Shown in pieces: positions 42,084 through 52,256 of a stretch of 64,000 bases of DNA; position 1 is the first letter of the stretch, and each line of letters opens with the position of its first letter. The stretch spans positions 13,049-77,048 of the forward strand of contig DAHVFH010000228.1 of NCBI GenBank assembly GCA_027317105.1, given 5' to 3'. The stretch comes from Cytophagales bacterium (GTDB lineage Bacteria > Bacteroidota > Bacteroidia > Cytophagales > Cyclobacteriaceae). Below the pieces are notes generated by a model. It worked only from the letters and a program-made list of their open reading frames with translations. It had not been told where the DNA came from and did no database searches. A program made the position numbers and the translations under genes.

Positions 42084-44754
42084 GCTAAACCATTTTGCGA
42101 TCAAGTTGCTCCGCTGGTTTTGCCCACCACACCTTCTCGAAGAAATCGAAGGCGACTTACTTCAAAAATTTGAGCACGATCTCAAGGTGTCCGGCACTTC
42201 AAAAGTGTCGGACACGTACCGACTACGAAGAGCAAAGAGAAAATTGTTGTGGAATGTGATAAGGTATATCAGGCCGGGGATTATGTTGAGGAATAAATCT
42301 GTTTTAAAAGTTAAAAATATGATCATGCTCAAGAAGAATATAACACTCGCTTTTCGCCATTTGAAAAATGACTGGACGTTCTCAGCCATCAACATTTTTG
42401 GTTTATCCATTAGTATGGCAGCTGGCCTGCTCATTTTTCAATACACTTTTTTTGAAATGGGATATGACAAACAATTCCCGAAAAACATCTATCGTGTTGG
42501 CTCGATCACGTACGAAAATGGGTTGGAAAAATACAAAAGTGCTATCACACCTGTACTTGTTGCTCCTACAATCAAAGAAAAATTCCCGCAAGTAACAGAT
42601 GCGGCAAGGTTGGTTTCCACTGGTAATTGGTTTGACTGCACATTGGCTTATGAAGAAAAAGGGAAGGTAAACGTCTTCAACGAGAAAAAAGGCTTCTATT
42701 TTGTTGATCCTACCTTTGTTTCGATGTTCGGCATTGTCTTTCTGGAAGGAGATAAAAACTCTCTTCAAAAGCCATTTTCTATTGTGTTATCATTTTCGGC
42801 AGCAAAGAAATATTTTGGCAATAGAGATGCAGTTGGGAAAACATTGAAACTTCATGGAAGTTTTCAAACCCATGACTATACTGTCACGGGTGTAATGAAA
42901 GATTTTCCTTTTAACTCGCATCTGGATATCAATATCATTGCATCGATTAGCTCCATAAATGATTTGTTTGATGCGAACACGTATTTACAACTCTCACCCG
43001 AGGCAAATGCTTCGTCATTAGTCCAGAAGATCAATGACCTTGCCTCAAAGATGATTCCGATTGTAAGTAAAACGGAAACAAAATTCTTATTAGAACCCAT
43101 TACTTCCATTCACTTGAACAGCACCCTTCAGGATCAATCCAAAATACCAGGAAGCGCAACGATGGTTTACTTTCTTATGCTAGTTGCAATAATTGTTTTG
43201 GTTATTGCTTGGACTAATTATGCCAACCTCACGACATCTCGTTTAATTTCGCGTGCAAGGGAAGTGGTTATTCGTAAAGTTGCCGGAGCAACGCGCACAG
43301 AAATAGCTCTTCAATTTTTGACCGAAACTTTTGTTTTGAATGCTATCAGTCTTGTCCTTGCAGTTCTGCTGGTTTATTTTTTGTCAAATCATTTTTATAA
43401 TTGGATTGGCCTTACATTTCTACCAAAGCCATTTATCTTCGATCTGAAAGATGACACCTTAGTCACTTTCCTAGTCATTTTTATAGGAATATTGCTTTCA
43501 GGTCTTTTGCCTGCGCAAGTGATCTCGTCATTAAACCCAATCAAGGTTCTAAAAGGAAAATGGAGAATTAGCAGCGATGGTCTCTCTTTCAAAAAAGTGG
43601 CAGTAACTTTTCAATTTACTTGCGCCATCATTTTGATCATCGCAGTCGTTATATTCTGGCAACAATTTCATTTTATAAAGGAGCAAGTTTTGGGGATTGA
43701 TATCAAAAGAACAATTGTCTTGACAGCACCATCAAATGTTGACTCAACTTATCTCTCAAAGATTTCTGGTTTTAAGGCGGAACTTCAATCCCTCGCAATT
43801 ATTCATGCTATTGCCACTTCTACAGATGTTCCAGGTAATTTTATGGGTACAGGGTGGAATGGATCTATTAAAAAGACAAAGGAGGATAGCAAGTCCTTTG
43901 ATTTTAATATCAACGTGATTGATACAGATTTTATTAAAGCATACCAACTTATGTTGTTGGCTGGGAGGGATTTCAGCACGAAAGATTTTCCAGGCAAACA
44001 TTTTGGAGACAAGTTGGAATCAGTCATAATCAATCGAAGAGCCAGCGAACAACTTGGATATAAAATACCTGAAAATGCAATTGGCTCTACTATCTATTGG
44101 GGCTTGAGAAAGGAAGCAAGCAAGTGTGTGATAGTTGGTGTTGTGGAGGAGTTTCATCAAGAGTCGTTAAAGAAAGCTGTTCAGCCGATGCTATTCGTTG
44201 CCAACATGGGGCCATCCATGACCCTCAAGCTAACAGCAGGGGCTGATAAAAATGTTCCAGAAACACTTCGTCAAATCCGTAAAGCATGGGACGCTTTTTT
44301 CCCCAACAATGCTTTTGACTATTTTTTCCTGGAAGACAACTTCAATAAACAATATGCTGATGATGAGCGGTTCGCTAAAATATTCAATGTGTTTTGTGCG
44401 TTGGCACTGGTTATCTCATGCCTTGGCGTTTTTGCCTTGGCGCTTTTCTCAATCAATCAACGGTTGAAAGAGATTAGCATCAGAAAAGTTTTGGGGGCTT
44501 CAATTTTGAACTTGATTAGACTTTTAAGTAAAGACTATCTTTTTTTGATCCTCATCGCATCCATAATCGCAATTCCCCTAGCTTATATAGGTGTGCATCA
44601 GTGGTTGAACAAATTCACGATAAAAATTCAACTCAATGTATGGCTGTTTTTCATTCCAATCATTTTCGTCTTGTTAGTTGCTTTAGTTACAGTTGGGGGC
44701 CAGGCGTTGAGAGCAGCGATAAAAAATCCATTGGACAATTTGAAGTATGAATAA
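42076..44754 (+). CDS. ABC transporter permease (FtsX/MacB-like), paralogue 2
   Basis: An 892-residue permease closely related to the preceding one and collinear with it over the full length: prefix domain with LLEEIEGDLLQKFEHDL, TM1 at WTFSAINIFGLSISMAAGLL, two FtsX modules (LTTSRLISRAREVVIRKVAG; LFSINQRLKEISIRKVLGAS) and the C-terminus RAAIKNPLDNLKYE. The palindromic word is kept at the same codons (42187-42215). The tandem pair looks like a duplication that has since diverged, so the two may form a heterodimer. It starts within the end of the first gene. No ATPase in the cluster. Confidence 0.88.
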   Translation: MNKLNHFAIKLLRWFCPPHLLEEIEGDLLQKFEHDLKVSGTSKVSDTYRLRRAKRKLLWNVIRYIRPGIMLRNKSVLKVKNMIMLKKNITLAFRHLKNDWTFSAINIFGLSISMAAGLLIFQYTFFEMGYDKQFPKNIYRVGSITYENGLEKYKSAITPVLVAPTIKEKFPQVTDAARLVSTGNWFDCTLAYEEKGKVNVFNEKKGFYFVDPTFVSMFGIVFLEGDKNSLQKPFSIVLSFSAAKKYFGNRDAVGKTLKLHGSFQTHDYTVTGVMKDFPFNSHLDINIIASISSINDLFDANTYLQLSPEANASSLVQKINDLASKMIPIVSKTETKFLLEPITSIHLNSTLQDQSKIPGSATMVYFLMLVAIIVLVIAWTNYANLTTSRLISRAREVVIRKVAGATRTEIALQFLTETFVLNAISLVLAVLLVYFLSNHFYNWIGLTFLPKPFIFDLKDDTLVTFLVIFIGILLSGLLPAQVISSLNPIKVLKGKWRISSDGLSFKKVAVTFQFTCAIILIIAVVIFWQQFHFIKEQVLGIDIKRTIVLTAPSNVDSTYLSKISGFKAELQSLAIIHAIATSTDVPGNFMGTGWNGSIKKTKEDSKSFDFNINVIDTDFIKAYQLMLLAGRDFSTKDFPGKHFGDKLESVIINRRASEQLGYKIPENAIGSTIYWGLRKEASKCVIVGVVEEFHQESLKKAVQPMLFVANMGPSMTLKLTAGADKNVPETLRQIRKAWDAFFPNNAFDYFFLEDNFNKQYADDERFAKIFNVFCALALVISCLGVFALALFSINQRLKEISIRKVLGASILNLIRLLSKDYLFLILIASIIAIPLAYIGVHQWLNKFTIKIQLNVWLFFIPIIFVLLVALVTVGGQALRAAIKNPLDNLKYE
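42187..42215. repeat. in-frame palindromic element in permease 2
   Basis: GTGTCCGGCACTT and AAGTGTCGGACAC form a 13-bp stem with one mismatch around a three-base loop region. It encodes VSGTSKVSDTYR-like residues at the position of the element in permease 1. Confidence 0.8.
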
Positions 44755-44886
44755 TTCCAACCATTAAACGGAAACCGGAGATAATTGTGAGCCGGGAGAA
44801 AGTGAGCGACTTTAAACAACGGTTTGATGGGTTAAAGTAAGTTGAAGAAAGAATAACTAACTTCGCTTTCCAACTGAAAGACCAAA

Positions 44887-45363
44887 ATGAGCAACGAAGA
44901 AATAGTAGCCCGCTTTTATTCAGCTTTCCAAAAACTTGATTACGCAACTATGCAGGATTGCTATGCTGACACGGTGATTTTTCAGGATCCAGCTTTTGGT
45001 GTTTTAAATGGAGACGAAGCCAAATTTATGTGGGAAATGCTCTGTAAGAATGCGAAGAATTTTACCCTTAAGTTTTCTGACCTCGAGGCGGAAGATAATG
45101 AATACGTTACCTGTAAATGGGTTGCTACTTATACATTCTCTACCTCAGGAAGAAAAGTGGTGAACCGCATCAGGGCGTACATCCGCGTTCAAAACGGCAA
45201 AATCATAGAACATACTGACTATTTTAACTTTTGGAAATGGGCGCGACAAGCAATGGGACTGAGCGGGTGGCTGCTTGGCTGGAGTTCCTTCTTTCAAAGT
45301 AAAGTGAGAAGCAAAGCCATCGAGAATCTGCAGCGGTTTATGAATAAAAATCAAATTCAATAA
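44887..45363 (+). CDS. SnoaL-like/NTF2-fold protein
   Basis: A 158-residue protein of the NTF2-like superfamily: IVARFYSAFQKLDYATMQDC, ADTVIFQDPAFGVLNG, then a beta-rich half (VTCKWVATYTFSTSGRKVVN, RIRAYIRVQNGKIIEHTDYF). The conserved cone-shaped fold may bind a small hydrophobic molecule or act as an isomerase-like enzyme; SnoaL-type polyketide cyclases are homologues. There is no partner gene. The long C-terminal extension (SGWLLGWSSFFQSKVRSKAI) is helical. Exact role unknown. Confidence 0.75.
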   Translation: MSNEEIVARFYSAFQKLDYATMQDCYADTVIFQDPAFGVLNGDEAKFMWEMLCKNAKNFTLKFSDLEAEDNEYVTCKWVATYTFSTSGRKVVNRIRAYIRVQNGKIIEHTDYFNFWKWARQAMGLSGWLLGWSSFFQSKVRSKAIENLQRFMNKNQIQ

Positions 45364-45437
45364 CTACCTAGACCGCCTACATCCTTTTTGGATTTCATTT
45401 AAAATATTTCCCTTACATTTAGTCCATTAAAACACTG

Positions 45438-45941
45438 TTGGGAAAATATTGCCTCCTTCTATCTCTTGCTGCTTTGTATTTGTGCAGTTCAGTGGGTGTA
45501 TTTTCGTCTCTTTATTTGAAAATCCACAGGAATACATTTCAGGAATCAGCTATCGAATCGAACGCATCAGCACAGCAGCAATTATTCTTTTCCGAAACAG
45601 ATTTCTCATCCCTAAACTGGAGGGAGAAGGGGCGTGAGTTTGAATGGAAGGGCAATTTGTATGATGTATCGTCTATTAAAAGGTGCGAAAATGGATATCA
45701 GGTGTTTTGTATCAATGATGATGTCGAAGAAAGTTTTGTAGCACTTTTCAATACTTGGAAAAAATCATCAAGCCAAGGCGTGAATTTGAAGTTTCAGATG
45801 CAACCTCAATTTTGTCAAGGACTTTCTTTTTTTGAAGGAGCACACTATTTACAATGGTTTTCTCCAATCGCATTTTTAAAAACATTTTATAATTCTCGTT
45901 TTCAAAAGGCAGATTCACCTCCCCCAAAACGTTTGGCCTAG
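45438..45941 (+). CDS. exported hypothetical protein upstream of a TonB receptor
   Basis: A 167-residue protein with an N-terminal hydrophobic segment (YCLLLSLAALYLCSSVGVFS), then a soluble region with a WKGNLYDVSSIKRCENGYQV beta hairpin and a charged CINDDVEES segment. The start is probably the TTG at 45438 because no ATG precedes the signal segment. It lies directly upstream of the TonB-dependent receptor in the same direction (92-base gap), so cotranscription is possible. I do not recognise the family. Confidence 0.55.
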   Translation: MGKYCLLLSLAALYLCSSVGVFSSLYLKIHRNTFQESAIESNASAQQQLFFSETDFSSLNWREKGREFEWKGNLYDVSSIKRCENGYQVFCINDDVEESFVALFNTWKKSSSQGVNLKFQMQPQFCQGLSFFEGAHYLQWFSPIAFLKTFYNSRFQKADSPPPKRLA

Positions 45942-46033
45942 TTTTCCCTCTCAAAGTTCAAAAATATTTTTTTGAGCCACTACCTTTTTGCTGTCACTGA
46001 ACTGCAAAACTCAATACCTATTTACCGAGTTAT

Positions 46034-48472
46034 ATGAATTTAAAATTATACCTAACGGCTATCCTTCTGTTTTTTATTTCACTCAGCCTCCATTCGCAAA
46101 GTGAACTGAAGGGAAAAATAAAAAATGCGAAAGACAATGCCCCTTTGCGCAGTGCAACGTTGTACATTTCTGATTTGAAACTTGGAGCAATAACGGATGA
46201 AGGAGGAAATTATATTTTTCGTAACATCCCAGAAGGCTCTTTTTTGATAGAAGTAAGACATGTCGGATTCTCTTCACAAACTAAAGAAGTAACTATTCCG
46301 GGGACTTCCACTGTTGATTTTTTAATGGACGAATCGCGGATGGAACTGAAAGAGGTAATCGTAACGGGATTTGCTTCTGCCACAGAAAAACAAAATACAC
46401 CAATCCCGGTTTCGGTGGTTAATCAAAAAGATATGTTGCAAAGTAGTGCCACCAACATCATCGATGCGCTTAGCAATACGCCAGGGGTTTCGCAGATAAC
46501 GGATGGGCCCGCGATTTCAAAACCAATAATCCGTGGGTTGGGCTACAATCGGGTAGTCGTAGTTAATGATGGCATTCGCCAAGAAGGACAACAATGGGGT
46601 GATGAATTCGGTATTGAAGTGGACGAGTATTCAGTAAACCGAGTAGAGATTTATAAAGGGCCTTCAAGCCTGCGCTATGGATCCGATGCGATGGCAGGCG
46701 TGATCAACATGCTTGCGGCCCCGTCTGTGCCAGAAGGGACGACCAAAGGAAGTCTGCTATCAAATTACCAGAGCAACAATGGGCTATTTGCGAACTCGCT
46801 AAATATTGGAGGTAACAAGAATGGATTCATTTGGGATTTGCGCTACACTAATAAGCAAGCCCATGCTTATCAAAACAAGTATGATGGCTATGTGTGGAAT
46901 TCAGGCTATGCAGAGAATGACTTGAAGGGAACTGTTGGTGTCAATAGAAAGTGGGGCTATTCACATCTCACAGCAAGTATGTTCAATTTACAGTTGGGGA
47001 TAGTAGAAGGTGCGCGCGACAGTGCTACTGGGAAGTTTATCACAGACATCATCACCCCGAGTGGACCGCTTGAAATTATTGCACCGAAAGATCAGTACAC
47101 CGCTTACAATAACTTCCCGATAATTCATCAACACGTGCGTCATTACAAGGTCGTGTGGGATAACAATCTCGCATTTAAAAAGGGACTTTTGGGTCTGCGA
47201 TTTGGCTATCAAGAAAATTATCGACAGGAGGCTAACAACCCAGAAATCGGGAATGTGTACAATAATTATTTTTTCCTTCGAACTGGCAATTATGATTTAC
47301 GGTATGTGTTTCCTGAAAAAAAGAAGTTGGAGGTTTCGATTGGTGTCAACGGCATGGTGCAAGCCTCGCAAGATCGGGGAACAGTATTCTTAGTTCCGGA
47401 ATATAATTTCTTCGATCTCGGTTTATTCGCCATTGCCAAAAAAACGTATGAGAAGTATTCATTCAGCGGTGGACTAAGGGTTGATACCCGCATTTTGTAT
47501 GGGAAAAATCTGTACACAGACCAAAATGGCACGCGTATCAGTGGGCCGGAACCTAATTCGATATTACGTTTTGCATCTTACAATTCTGACTTTTCAGGCG
47601 TGTCTGCCAGCCTTGGTTATACTTACGACATCAATAAATATTTCTATTATAAACTGAACATCTCCCGAGGTTATCGCGCCCCTAATATAGCTGAAACTGG
47701 ATCCAATGGTATTCATGATGGTACTCCGTTTTATGAAATCGGAGATCCGAAGCTAAAACCCGAAACAAGTTTGCAGGGCGATTTCACCCTTGGCGCCAAC
47801 ACCGAAAATATTTCCGTTGAACTGAATGCCTTCATCAACAACATTAACAATTACATTTTTCCGGCAAAGTTGATTGGAAAAAATGGAAAAGACTCGCTTC
47901 GGTTTGATCCGCTAGCGGGGATTCCTCCCTCTTCTACGTTCAAGTATATTTCGGGGGATGCCGTACTTTCAGGTGGTGAGGCTATTCTTAATGTTCATCC
48001 TCAATCCTTAGCGTGGCTTTCTTTATTAAATAGTTTTTCTTTAATCAATGCCATCCAAAAAAATCAACCTGATTCCAGTAAGTATTTGCCGTATACCCCG
48101 CCATATAAGTTGAGGGCTGAACTTCGCTTAGGGCTTCCAAAAGAATCGGATGGTATTAAAAATGCTTACTTCAAAGTAAGTGTTGACCATTATTTTGAGC
48201 AAAATAAGATCTATTACAAGTTTGGCAATGAAACGGTTACCCCGGGGTATACCTTGATTAATTTAGGTCTTGGTGCTGATATCTGTGCCAGAAAGAAGAC
48301 CCTTTGTTCGCTTTTTGTTTATTTTAGTAACATTGGCGATGTCGCCTACCAAAGTAACATGAGCCGATTAAAATACGCAGATACCAATAACGTTACAGGT
48401 CGGATAGGTGTTTATAATATGGGGAGGAACATCAGTTTCAAAGTGGTTATTCCGCTGAATTTTAAGCGGTAA
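46034..48472 (+). CDS. TonB-dependent outer-membrane receptor
   Basis: An 812-residue receptor. After a signal peptide (LYLTAILLFFISLSLHSQ) comes a carboxypeptidase-like regulatory domain (residues 20-95: LKGKIKNAKDNAPLRSATLY, GNYIFRNIPEGSFLIEVRHV), then the TonB box-like ELKEVIVTGFA, the plug (SATNIIDALSNTPGVS, KPIIRGLGYNRVVVVNDGIR, RVEIYKGPSSLRYGSDAMAG) and a 22-strand barrel ending NMGRNISFKVVIPLNFKR. The wording RVVVVNDGIRQEGQQWGDEF resembles receptors for heme, iron chelates or copper; the ligand is not clear. No SusD partner follows, so it is not a SusC. Confidence 0.92.
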   Translation: MNLKLYLTAILLFFISLSLHSQSELKGKIKNAKDNAPLRSATLYISDLKLGAITDEGGNYIFRNIPEGSFLIEVRHVGFSSQTKEVTIPGTSTVDFLMDESRMELKEVIVTGFASATEKQNTPIPVSVVNQKDMLQSSATNIIDALSNTPGVSQITDGPAISKPIIRGLGYNRVVVVNDGIRQEGQQWGDEFGIEVDEYSVNRVEIYKGPSSLRYGSDAMAGVINMLAAPSVPEGTTKGSLLSNYQSNNGLFANSLNIGGNKNGFIWDLRYTNKQAHAYQNKYDGYVWNSGYAENDLKGTVGVNRKWGYSHLTASMFNLQLGIVEGARDSATGKFITDIITPSGPLEIIAPKDQYTAYNNFPIIHQHVRHYKVVWDNNLAFKKGLLGLRFGYQENYRQEANNPEIGNVYNNYFFLRTGNYDLRYVFPEKKKLEVSIGVNGMVQASQDRGTVFLVPEYNFFDLGLFAIAKKTYEKYSFSGGLRVDTRILYGKNLYTDQNGTRISGPEPNSILRFASYNSDFSGVSASLGYTYDINKYFYYKLNISRGYRAPNIAETGSNGIHDGTPFYEIGDPKLKPETSLQGDFTLGANTENISVELNAFINNINNYIFPAKLIGKNGKDSLRFDPLAGIPPSSTFKYISGDAVLSGGEAILNVHPQSLAWLSLLNSFSLINAIQKNQPDSSKYLPYTPPYKLRAELRLGLPKESDGIKNAYFKVSVDHYFEQNKIYYKFGNETVTPGYTLINLGLGADICARKKTLCSLFVYFSNIGDVAYQSNMSRLKYADTNNVTGRIGVYNMGRNISFKVVIPLNFKR

Positions 48473-48652
48473 TATCCAGCAGCTCAATGGGTCAAAACCG
48501 AAAAAAGGTTTGTTTTCCGTTGGCGTTAAAGGGTTTCCCTAAAACCGAAACCATACGTGAGACTTTTGCGTCTATTCATAAAAGATTTATTTGATTTCCC
48601 ATGCAACCTTTCGTCAGGTCATCAATCCTTTAATCATTAAAAAAAAATAATT

Positions 48653-49462
48653 ATGAAAAAATTCATCACCCTTCTTTTTCTTCTGGTCTCAAGTTTTGTG
48701 TTTGCACAAAATAAAGAAACCCGAAATGTCGGCACATTTTCAAAAATCTCTTTCCGGATACCGGGAAAATTAATCCTAAAACAAGGAAGCCCGCAGCGTG
48801 TGGTACTGGAAGGTGATAAGGAGACGCTTTCTAAAATTGAAACGGATGTGGACGGCAGCAGACTTACTATTGGCAAAGAAGGACATTGGAGAGATAGGAG
48901 TTGGCGCGATGAAAAGCAAATTACCGCCTATGTAACCGTGAGCAACTTAGAGGCGCTCAATGTGAGCGGTTCTGGTGATGTAGTAGGCGAAGGAAAATTC
49001 ACCACCAATGCTTTGGAATTGAAAGTCAGCGGCTCCGGTTCATTGGATATTGAAGCGGATGCCAAAGGCGATATCGAGGCCAATGTTTCAGGAAGTGGGA
49101 ACTTGAATTTTAAAGGCTCTGGTCAAAGCCTGGAGAGTTCAGTTAGTGGCTCAGGAAAAGTAGGTATCGCAGCAGCACTTTCTGGTAAAGCCGATGTGAA
49201 TGTTTCTGGTTCGGGAAAAGTGGTAGCGAGCGGCAGCGCCCAACAAATAAAAGCAACCATCAGCGGTTCGGGCAAAGTCTTGGCCGCCAATATGGAAGTC
49301 TCAAAATGTGAAGTTCGTATTTCCGGATCGGGCGATGTAGAAATTAATGTGAAAGACGCACTCGATGCGAATATCTCGGGTAGCGGAAGTGTAACCTACA
49401 AAGGAAATCCAAGCCAGGTCAACAGCCATTCCTCAGGGAGCGGGCATGTGCGGAAAATGTAG
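48653..49462 (+). CDS. head GIN domain-containing protein (DUF2807)
   Basis: A 269-residue exported protein: signal peptide MKKFITLLFLLVSSFVFAQ, then a right-handed beta-helix-like DUF2807 domain. About ten short turns carry a strict SGSG motif at roughly 18-22 residue spacing (LNVSGSGDVVGEG, KVSGSGSLDIE, NVSGSGNLNFKG and so on), which is typical of head GIN domains. The mature protein is probably periplasmic or outer-membrane associated. Function unknown. It is preceded by a 180-base gap with no gene. Confidence 0.85.
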   Translation: MKKFITLLFLLVSSFVFAQNKETRNVGTFSKISFRIPGKLILKQGSPQRVVLEGDKETLSKIETDVDGSRLTIGKEGHWRDRSWRDEKQITAYVTVSNLEALNVSGSGDVVGEGKFTTNALELKVSGSGSLDIEADAKGDIEANVSGSGNLNFKGSGQSLESSVSGSGKVGIAAALSGKADVNVSGSGKVVASGSAQQIKATISGSGKVLAANMEVSKCEVRISGSGDVEINVKDALDANISGSGSVTYKGNPSQVNSHSSGSGHVRKM

Positions 49463-49470
49463 TTGAAGTT

Positions 49471-49540
49471 AATTCAAGATTACAGATTCAAGATTCGAAA
49501 TTGGTAGTGCTATCAATTTTGAATCTTGATTTTTAAATTG
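49471..49540. repeat. 7-bp tandem array with hairpin symmetry after the head GIN gene
   Basis: Heptamers AATTCAA, GATTACA, GATTCAA, GATTCGA, then TCAATTT, TGAATCT, TGATTTT, TAAATTG. The left CAAGATTCGAAATTG (49489-49503) and right CAATTTTGAATCTTG (49514-49528) form a 15-bp stem with one mismatch and a 10-base loop, so the array can fold. Confidence 0.8.
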
Positions 49541-49551
49541 ACAAAAAAAAA

Positions 49552-49575
49552 AGGGCGTGCACCTCTGCACGCCCT
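49552..49575 (-). terminator. Rho-independent terminator of clpB
   Basis: Perfect 10-bp stem AGGGCGTGCA / TGCACGCCCT with CCTC loop, followed on the minus strand by a T tract of ten. It lies 60 bases past the clpB stop. A second hairpin, ATCCCGC-AGAT-GCGGGAT, lies at 49589-49606 just before it. Confidence 0.88.
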
Positions 49576-49634
49576 AACCCCAAAAACCATCCCGCAGATG
49601 CGGGATTTACCAAACCACACAAACCAACAGTCTC

Positions 49635-52256
49635 TTATATTTTTTCCGCCAATTCAATTTGATCGGTATTCACGAATTCAAATTCAACATCATTTAACAG
49701 GTTAACAAAAATTACCGAGTCCTTGTTCACTTTTCCAGATAAAATTTGCTTAGAAAGTTCGTTTAGCAGTTCTCGCTGCATCACCCGTTTTAGGGGACGA
49801 GCGCCATATTGAGGGTCAAAACCCAATTTGGCCAATCTGTCTAATGCTTTGTCGGAAATTTCTAGTTTTATACCACTTTCCGCTAAACGATTTTTGATTA
49901 ACTCAAATTGTATCTTAACAATTTTCCGAATGTCCTTTTTGCTTAATGGCCTGAACATGATGATCTCGTCTATACGATTAATAAATTCTGGGCGTACAGC
50001 TTTTCTCAAAATTGCCAATACTTCTTCCTTCGTACCTTCTACTACCTCAAAATAGTTCTCGTCTGTCAACTTTTCAAAATTTTCCTGGATGACTTGCGAA
50101 CCAATATTGGTTGTCATGATGATGATCGTGTTTTTAAAATTTGCCACTCGACCTTTATTGTCAGTCAGGCGTCCATCATCCAACACTTGCAATAAAATAT
50201 TGAATACATCTGGGTGAGCCTTTTCAATTTCGTCAAGCAGAATAACTGAGTAGGGCTTCCTTCGCACCGCCTCAGTTAACTGCCCACCCTCATCATAACC
50301 CACATATCCAGGAGGCGCACCCACGAGCCGACTAACGCTATGCCCTTCCTGGTATTCACTCATGTCGATCCGCACCATAGCATTTTCATCGTTGAATAAA
50401 TACTCAGCTAGTGCTTTGCTTAATTCCGTCTTACCTACACCTGTGGTTCCCATAAAAATGAATGAACCAATGGGGCGTTTTGGATCTTGTAGTCCAGCAC
50501 GGCTTCTGCGCACAGCATCGCTCAAGGCTTGGATCGCTTCTTCTTGTCCGGCTACACGTTTGCCCAGCTCGTCTTCCAGGTGCAAAAGTTTTACGCGTTC
50601 GCTTTGAAGCATTTTTGAAACCGGTATGCCCGTCCACTTTGCCACCACTTCCGCAATGTCCTCACTGTCTACCTCTTCTTTCAAAAGTGAATGACCAGCT
50701 TGCATCTCCTTCATTTTAGCTTGTAGCTCATTCAGTTTCTTTTCTGCATCTCCAACTTTTCCGTAACGGATTTCTGCCACCAATCCATAATCTCCTGCTT
50801 TCTCAGCTTGCTCGGCCTCAAATTTTAGCTTATCGATATTTTCTTTTTCTTTTCGTATGCCTGTGATAATAGTTTTTTCGCTATCCCATTTTGCCTTCAA
50901 CGAATTCCGTTGTTCGGAAAGATCAGCGATTTCTTTACTCAGCACCGATTCTTTTCCTTTATTCTTTTCCCTCCGAATTGCTTCACGTTCAATTTCTAAC
51001 TGCATGATTTTGCGGTTGAGCTCGTCCAATTCTTCTGGCAAGGAATCCATTTCTAATCTTAGCTTGGCAGCTGCTTCATCCATCAAGTCAATCGCCTTGT
51101 CGGGTAGAAATCGGTCGCTGATATACCGGCTCGACAATTCAACTGCTGAAATCACAGCGTCATCTTTGATTCGCACACCGTGATGCAACTCGTATTTGTC
51201 TTTGATGCCGCGTAAAATGGAAATTGAATCTTCTATATTGGGTTCATCTACGGTCACAGTTTGAAACCTGCGCTCTAAGGCTTTATCTTTTTCAATATGT
51301 TTTTGATACTCTTTCAAAGTGGTTGCACCGATGGCATGGAGTTCACCACGAGCCAACGCTGGCTTTAATAAATTGGCAGCGTCCATGGCACCTTCGCCAC
51401 CGCCTGCGCCAATCAATGTATGGATTTCGTCAATGAATAAAATGATCTCGCCATTGGAGTCGGTCACTTCTTTGATCACGGACTTCAGTCGCTCCTCGAA
51501 TTCACCTTTGTATTTTGCTCCAGCTACAAGCAAGCCCATATCCAAGGAGATGAGGAGTTTGCTCTTTAGATTTTCAGGAACATCGCCATTGACAATCCGT
51601 TGCGCCATTCCTTCTACTATGGCCGTTTTACCAACGCCAGGCTCACCAATAAGAATGGGATTGTTTTTTGTTCTGCGAGAAAGAATCTGCAGCACGCGCC
51701 TGATTTCCTCGTCACGCCCAATCACCGGATCTATTTTTCCTTTCTTTGCGAGGTCGTTTAAGTTTTTGGAATAGCGCTCAAGGGATTTATACTTGGCCTC
51801 TGCGTTTTGATCAGTAACACGTGTGCCTCCTCGCAATTCTTTAATCGATTTAATCAAGCCACTTCGATCGAAGCCTACATCCTTCATTAAGGAAGATATC
51901 TTGTCTTTAGTTGACAGCAACGCCAATAGTAAATGTTCGATCGAAACGAATTCATCCTTCAGTTCGTGCAATTCCTTCTCGGCATTCTGCAAAACCAAAT
52001 TAGCCGTTTGTGATAAATAAGTTTGCTGACCGGAAACTTTAGGATAAGAATTAACGATTTCTTCCAACTTAGTTCTGAGAATGGATTCGTTGATATTTAA
52101 TTTTTTAAAAACAAAAGAAGAAACGTTTTCATCCGTCTCCAAAATGGCTTGTAATAAATGGCCAGGTTCAATAGCTTGTTGCTGATTGCTGGTAGCAATG
52201 CTTGCCGCTTTTTGCAATGCCTCTTGAGATTTTATTGTGAATTTTTCAAAGTTCAT
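49635..52256 (-). CDS. clpB: ATP-dependent chaperone ClpB
   Basis: An 873-residue ClpB disaggregase. The N domain starts [14 protein letters not shown] (ATG at 52256 chosen; a longer in-frame start adds six atypical residues). AAA-1 Walker A GEPGVGKT and Walker [15 protein letters not shown], the coiled-coil M domain ([20 protein letters not shown] onward), AAA-2 Walker [21 protein letters not shown] and [13 protein letters not shown], and arginine-rich [20 protein letters not shown] at the end are present. Length is normal. It rescues aggregated proteins with DnaK after heat stress. It is followed by a strong terminator. Confidence 0.96.
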   Translation of the reverse strand: MNFEKFTIKSQEALQKAASIATSNQQQAIEPGHLLQAILETDENVSSFVFKKLNINESILRTKLEEIVNSYPKVSGQQTYLSQTANLVLQNAEKELHELKDEFVSIEHLLLALLSTKDKISSLMKDVGFDRSGLIKSIKELRGGTRVTDQNAEAKYKSLERYSKNLNDLAKKGKIDPVIGRDEEIRRVLQILSRRTKNNPILIGEPGVGKTAIVEGMAQRIVNGDVPENLKSKLLISLDMGLLVAGAKYKGEFEERLKSVIKEVTDSNGEIILFIDEIHTLIGAGGGEGAMDAANLLKPALARGELHAIGATTLKEYQKHIEKDKALERRFQTVTVDEPNIEDSISILRGIKDKYELHHGVRIKDDAVISAVELSSRYISDRFLPDKAIDLMDEAAAKLRLEMDSLPEELDELNRKIMQLEIEREAIRREKNKGKESVLSKEIADLSEQRNSLKAKWDSEKTIITGIRKEKENIDKLKFEAEQAEKAGDYGLVAEIRYGKVGDAEKKLNELQAKMKEMQAGHSLLKEEVDSEDIAEVVAKWTGIPVSKMLQSERVKLLHLEDELGKRVAGQEEAIQALSDAVRRSRAGLQDPKRPIGSFIFMGTTGVGKTELSKALAEYLFNDENAMVRIDMSEYQEGHSVSRLVGAPPGYVGYDEGGQLTEAVRRKPYSVILLDEIEKAHPDVFNILLQVLDDGRLTDNKGRVANFKNTIIIMTTNIGSQVIQENFEKLTDENYFEVVEGTKEEVLAILRKAVRPEFINRIDEIIMFRPLSKKDIRKIVKIQFELIKNRLAESGIKLEISDKALDRLAKLGFDPQYGARPLKRVMQRELLNELSKQILSGKVNKDSVIFVNLLNDVEFEFVNTDQIELAEKI

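Noticed and set aside
39381..44754. Palindromes in the permease genes as terminators or attenuators
   Set aside because: They lie deep inside intact coding sequence in frame, and no U run follows. Treated instead as an inserted element.
45942..46033. Cobalamin riboswitch before the TonB receptor
   Set aside because: Less than 100 bases and none of the expected conserved boxes is present.
49589..49606. Second hairpin (ATCCCGC-AGAT-GCGGGAT) as a terminator of clpB
   Set aside because: There is no U tract after it on the minus strand; the hairpin at 49552-49575 has one. It may be part of an extended structure.
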